From NCBI RefSeq assembly GCF_900243075.1, contig NZ_OEZH01000172.1, positions 1 to 58,883 of the forward strand: a stretch of DNA of 58,883 bases. The letters run 5' to 3'. Position numbers and translations under genes: made by a program. The DNA comes from Clostridioides difficile (GTDB lineage: Bacteria; Bacillota; Clostridia; Peptostreptococcales; Peptostreptococcaceae). Of this stretch, positions 58,414 through 58,883 are shown one piece after another (the first letter of the stretch is position 1; the number at the start of each line of letters is the position of its first letter). The notes beneath the pieces were generated by a model. That model made no database searches. It saw only the letters and a list, made by a program, of their open reading frames with translations, and was not told the origin of the DNA.

Positions 58414-58794
58414 ATGAGTGAAACTATTAAAGAAGAGATTGTAGAGTGGATAAAAATAATTATTACTGCACTTTTTTTTGCATTTATTATAACTCGTTTT
58501 ATAAAACCAACATTAGTAAATGGAGAATCAATGTACCCAACACTTAAATCACACGACTATTTGGTAGCAAACAGAATGACATATAAATTATCAGAACCAA
58601 AATGTGGAGATATAATGATATTTAAGACTGACTTATTACAAGAGAATGGAAGAAAAAAAGAGCTTGTAAAAAGGGTTATAGGCGTACCTGGTGACCATCT
58701 AAAGATTAAAGATTCTAAGGTTTATATAAATGGCAAGTTATTAAATGAAGTTTCATATATACATGATAATTATACTGAAGGCGATATTGATTAA
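58414..58794 (+). CDS. truncated second signal peptidase I paralogue
   Basis: 126 residues, closely similar to the preceding lepB product (GESMYPTL serine and KKELVKRVIGVPGDH lysine are kept). It stops after YTEGDID, so the conserved GDNRxxSxDSR box and the last 50 or so residues are missing. The DNA after the stop shows no resemblance to the missing part, so this is a 3' loss, not a point mutation. The fold probably cannot be completed; it is either a pseudogene or an inactive decoy. Confidence 0.85.
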   Translation: MSETIKEEIVEWIKIIITALFFAFIITRFIKPTLVNGESMYPTLKSHDYLVANRMTYKLSEPKCGDIMIFKTDLLQENGRKKELVKRVIGVPGDHLKIKDSKVYINGKLLNEVSYIHDNYTEGDID

Positions 58795-58798
58795 AAAA

Positions 58799-58840
58799 TA
58801 GCTACGCACACTTGTGACTTTAGTCATGAGTTAGTAGCTA
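58799..58840 (+). terminator. hairpin after the truncated signal peptidase gene
   Basis: TAGCTAC (58799-58805) pairs with GTAGCTA (58834-58840) around an inner TGACT/AGTCA hairpin. It lacks a downstream T-run, so termination is uncertain. The last 40 bp of the window show nothing further. Confidence 0.35.
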
Positions 58841-58883
58841 AAATAGTCAGCATATAGGGAAACTTATATGTAGAGATAGGATA

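Overview
This low-GC window (roughly 29% GC in the backbone by eye, with frequent TTA/ATA/AGA codons and strong GGAGG ribosome binding sites) reads as a chromosomal segment of Clostridioides difficile. The diagnostic genes are a full-length SleC spore cortex-lytic enzyme next to a PrsW protease. From memory, the backbone order matches the CD0515-CD0555 part of strain 630; this is recall, not a database result.

Layout. 0.3-4.5 kb: a D-Ala-D-Ala carboxypeptidase and an orphan LevR-type sigma-54 activator, both on the minus strand. 5.1-10.4 kb: a split ThrE-type exporter, a Gate-domain membrane protein behind a structured leader, and a KdpD/KdpE-like two-component pair. 10.9-15.4 kb: a large PAS-GAF-GGDEF-GGDEF-EAL cyclic-di-GMP protein and a three-part HTH regulator. 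15.6-21.5 kb: two minus-strand peptide-use operons (PepT-like peptidase with AbgT transporter; M20 amidohydrolase with two small membrane proteins, one DUF3100). 22.0-23.8 kb: a WYL regulator and a GyrI-like ligand-binding protein.

23.8-36.1 kb is an accessory island of layered remnants: a LysR/cupin pair, a zinc-ribbon-like hypothetical, two broken IS1182-type copies, an AAA-ATPase/DUF1703 protein, and between about 28.6 and 35.4 kb a higher-GC, decayed Tn916-related mobilizable element. The last carries regulators, a hairpin-rich putative oriT, a frameshifted MobT-type relaxase, Xis, and an integrase with two frameshifts. Integrase-arm-like repeats recur at 23.9, 28.6 and 35.25 kb, and a tail of tcpC survives at 30.24 kb.

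36.6-45.6 kb is one chemosensory operon: cheY, cheC, cheD, cheW, a REC-GGDEF diguanylate cyclase, one MCP, cheA, a second cheW, cheR and a receiver-less cheB. It combines a Bacillus-type adaptation set with a Wsp-like cyclic-di-GMP output. With the GGDEF-EAL protein at 10.9 kb the window holds two c-di-GMP enzymes.

45.7-53.6 kb: a DUF3298-type membrane-anchored protein, an ornithine cyclodeaminase homologue, a lipoprotein, a DUF975 protein, and a BlaI/BlaR-like repressor-protease pair. The BlaR-like protein has no beta-lactam sensor, and the pair shares paired operators with a small secreted protein. A membrane-protein gene follows, preceded by a near-consensus sigma-54 promoter and three perfect palindromes. 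54-58.9 kb: sleC, prsW, an rRNA m5C methyltransferase and two type I signal peptidases, the second truncated.

Most promising leads: the sigma-54 promoter with upstream palindromes at 52.5-52.7 kb, the BlaI/BlaR-like regulon with its unknown sensor, the Che/Wsp hybrid operon, and the MobT element graveyard.
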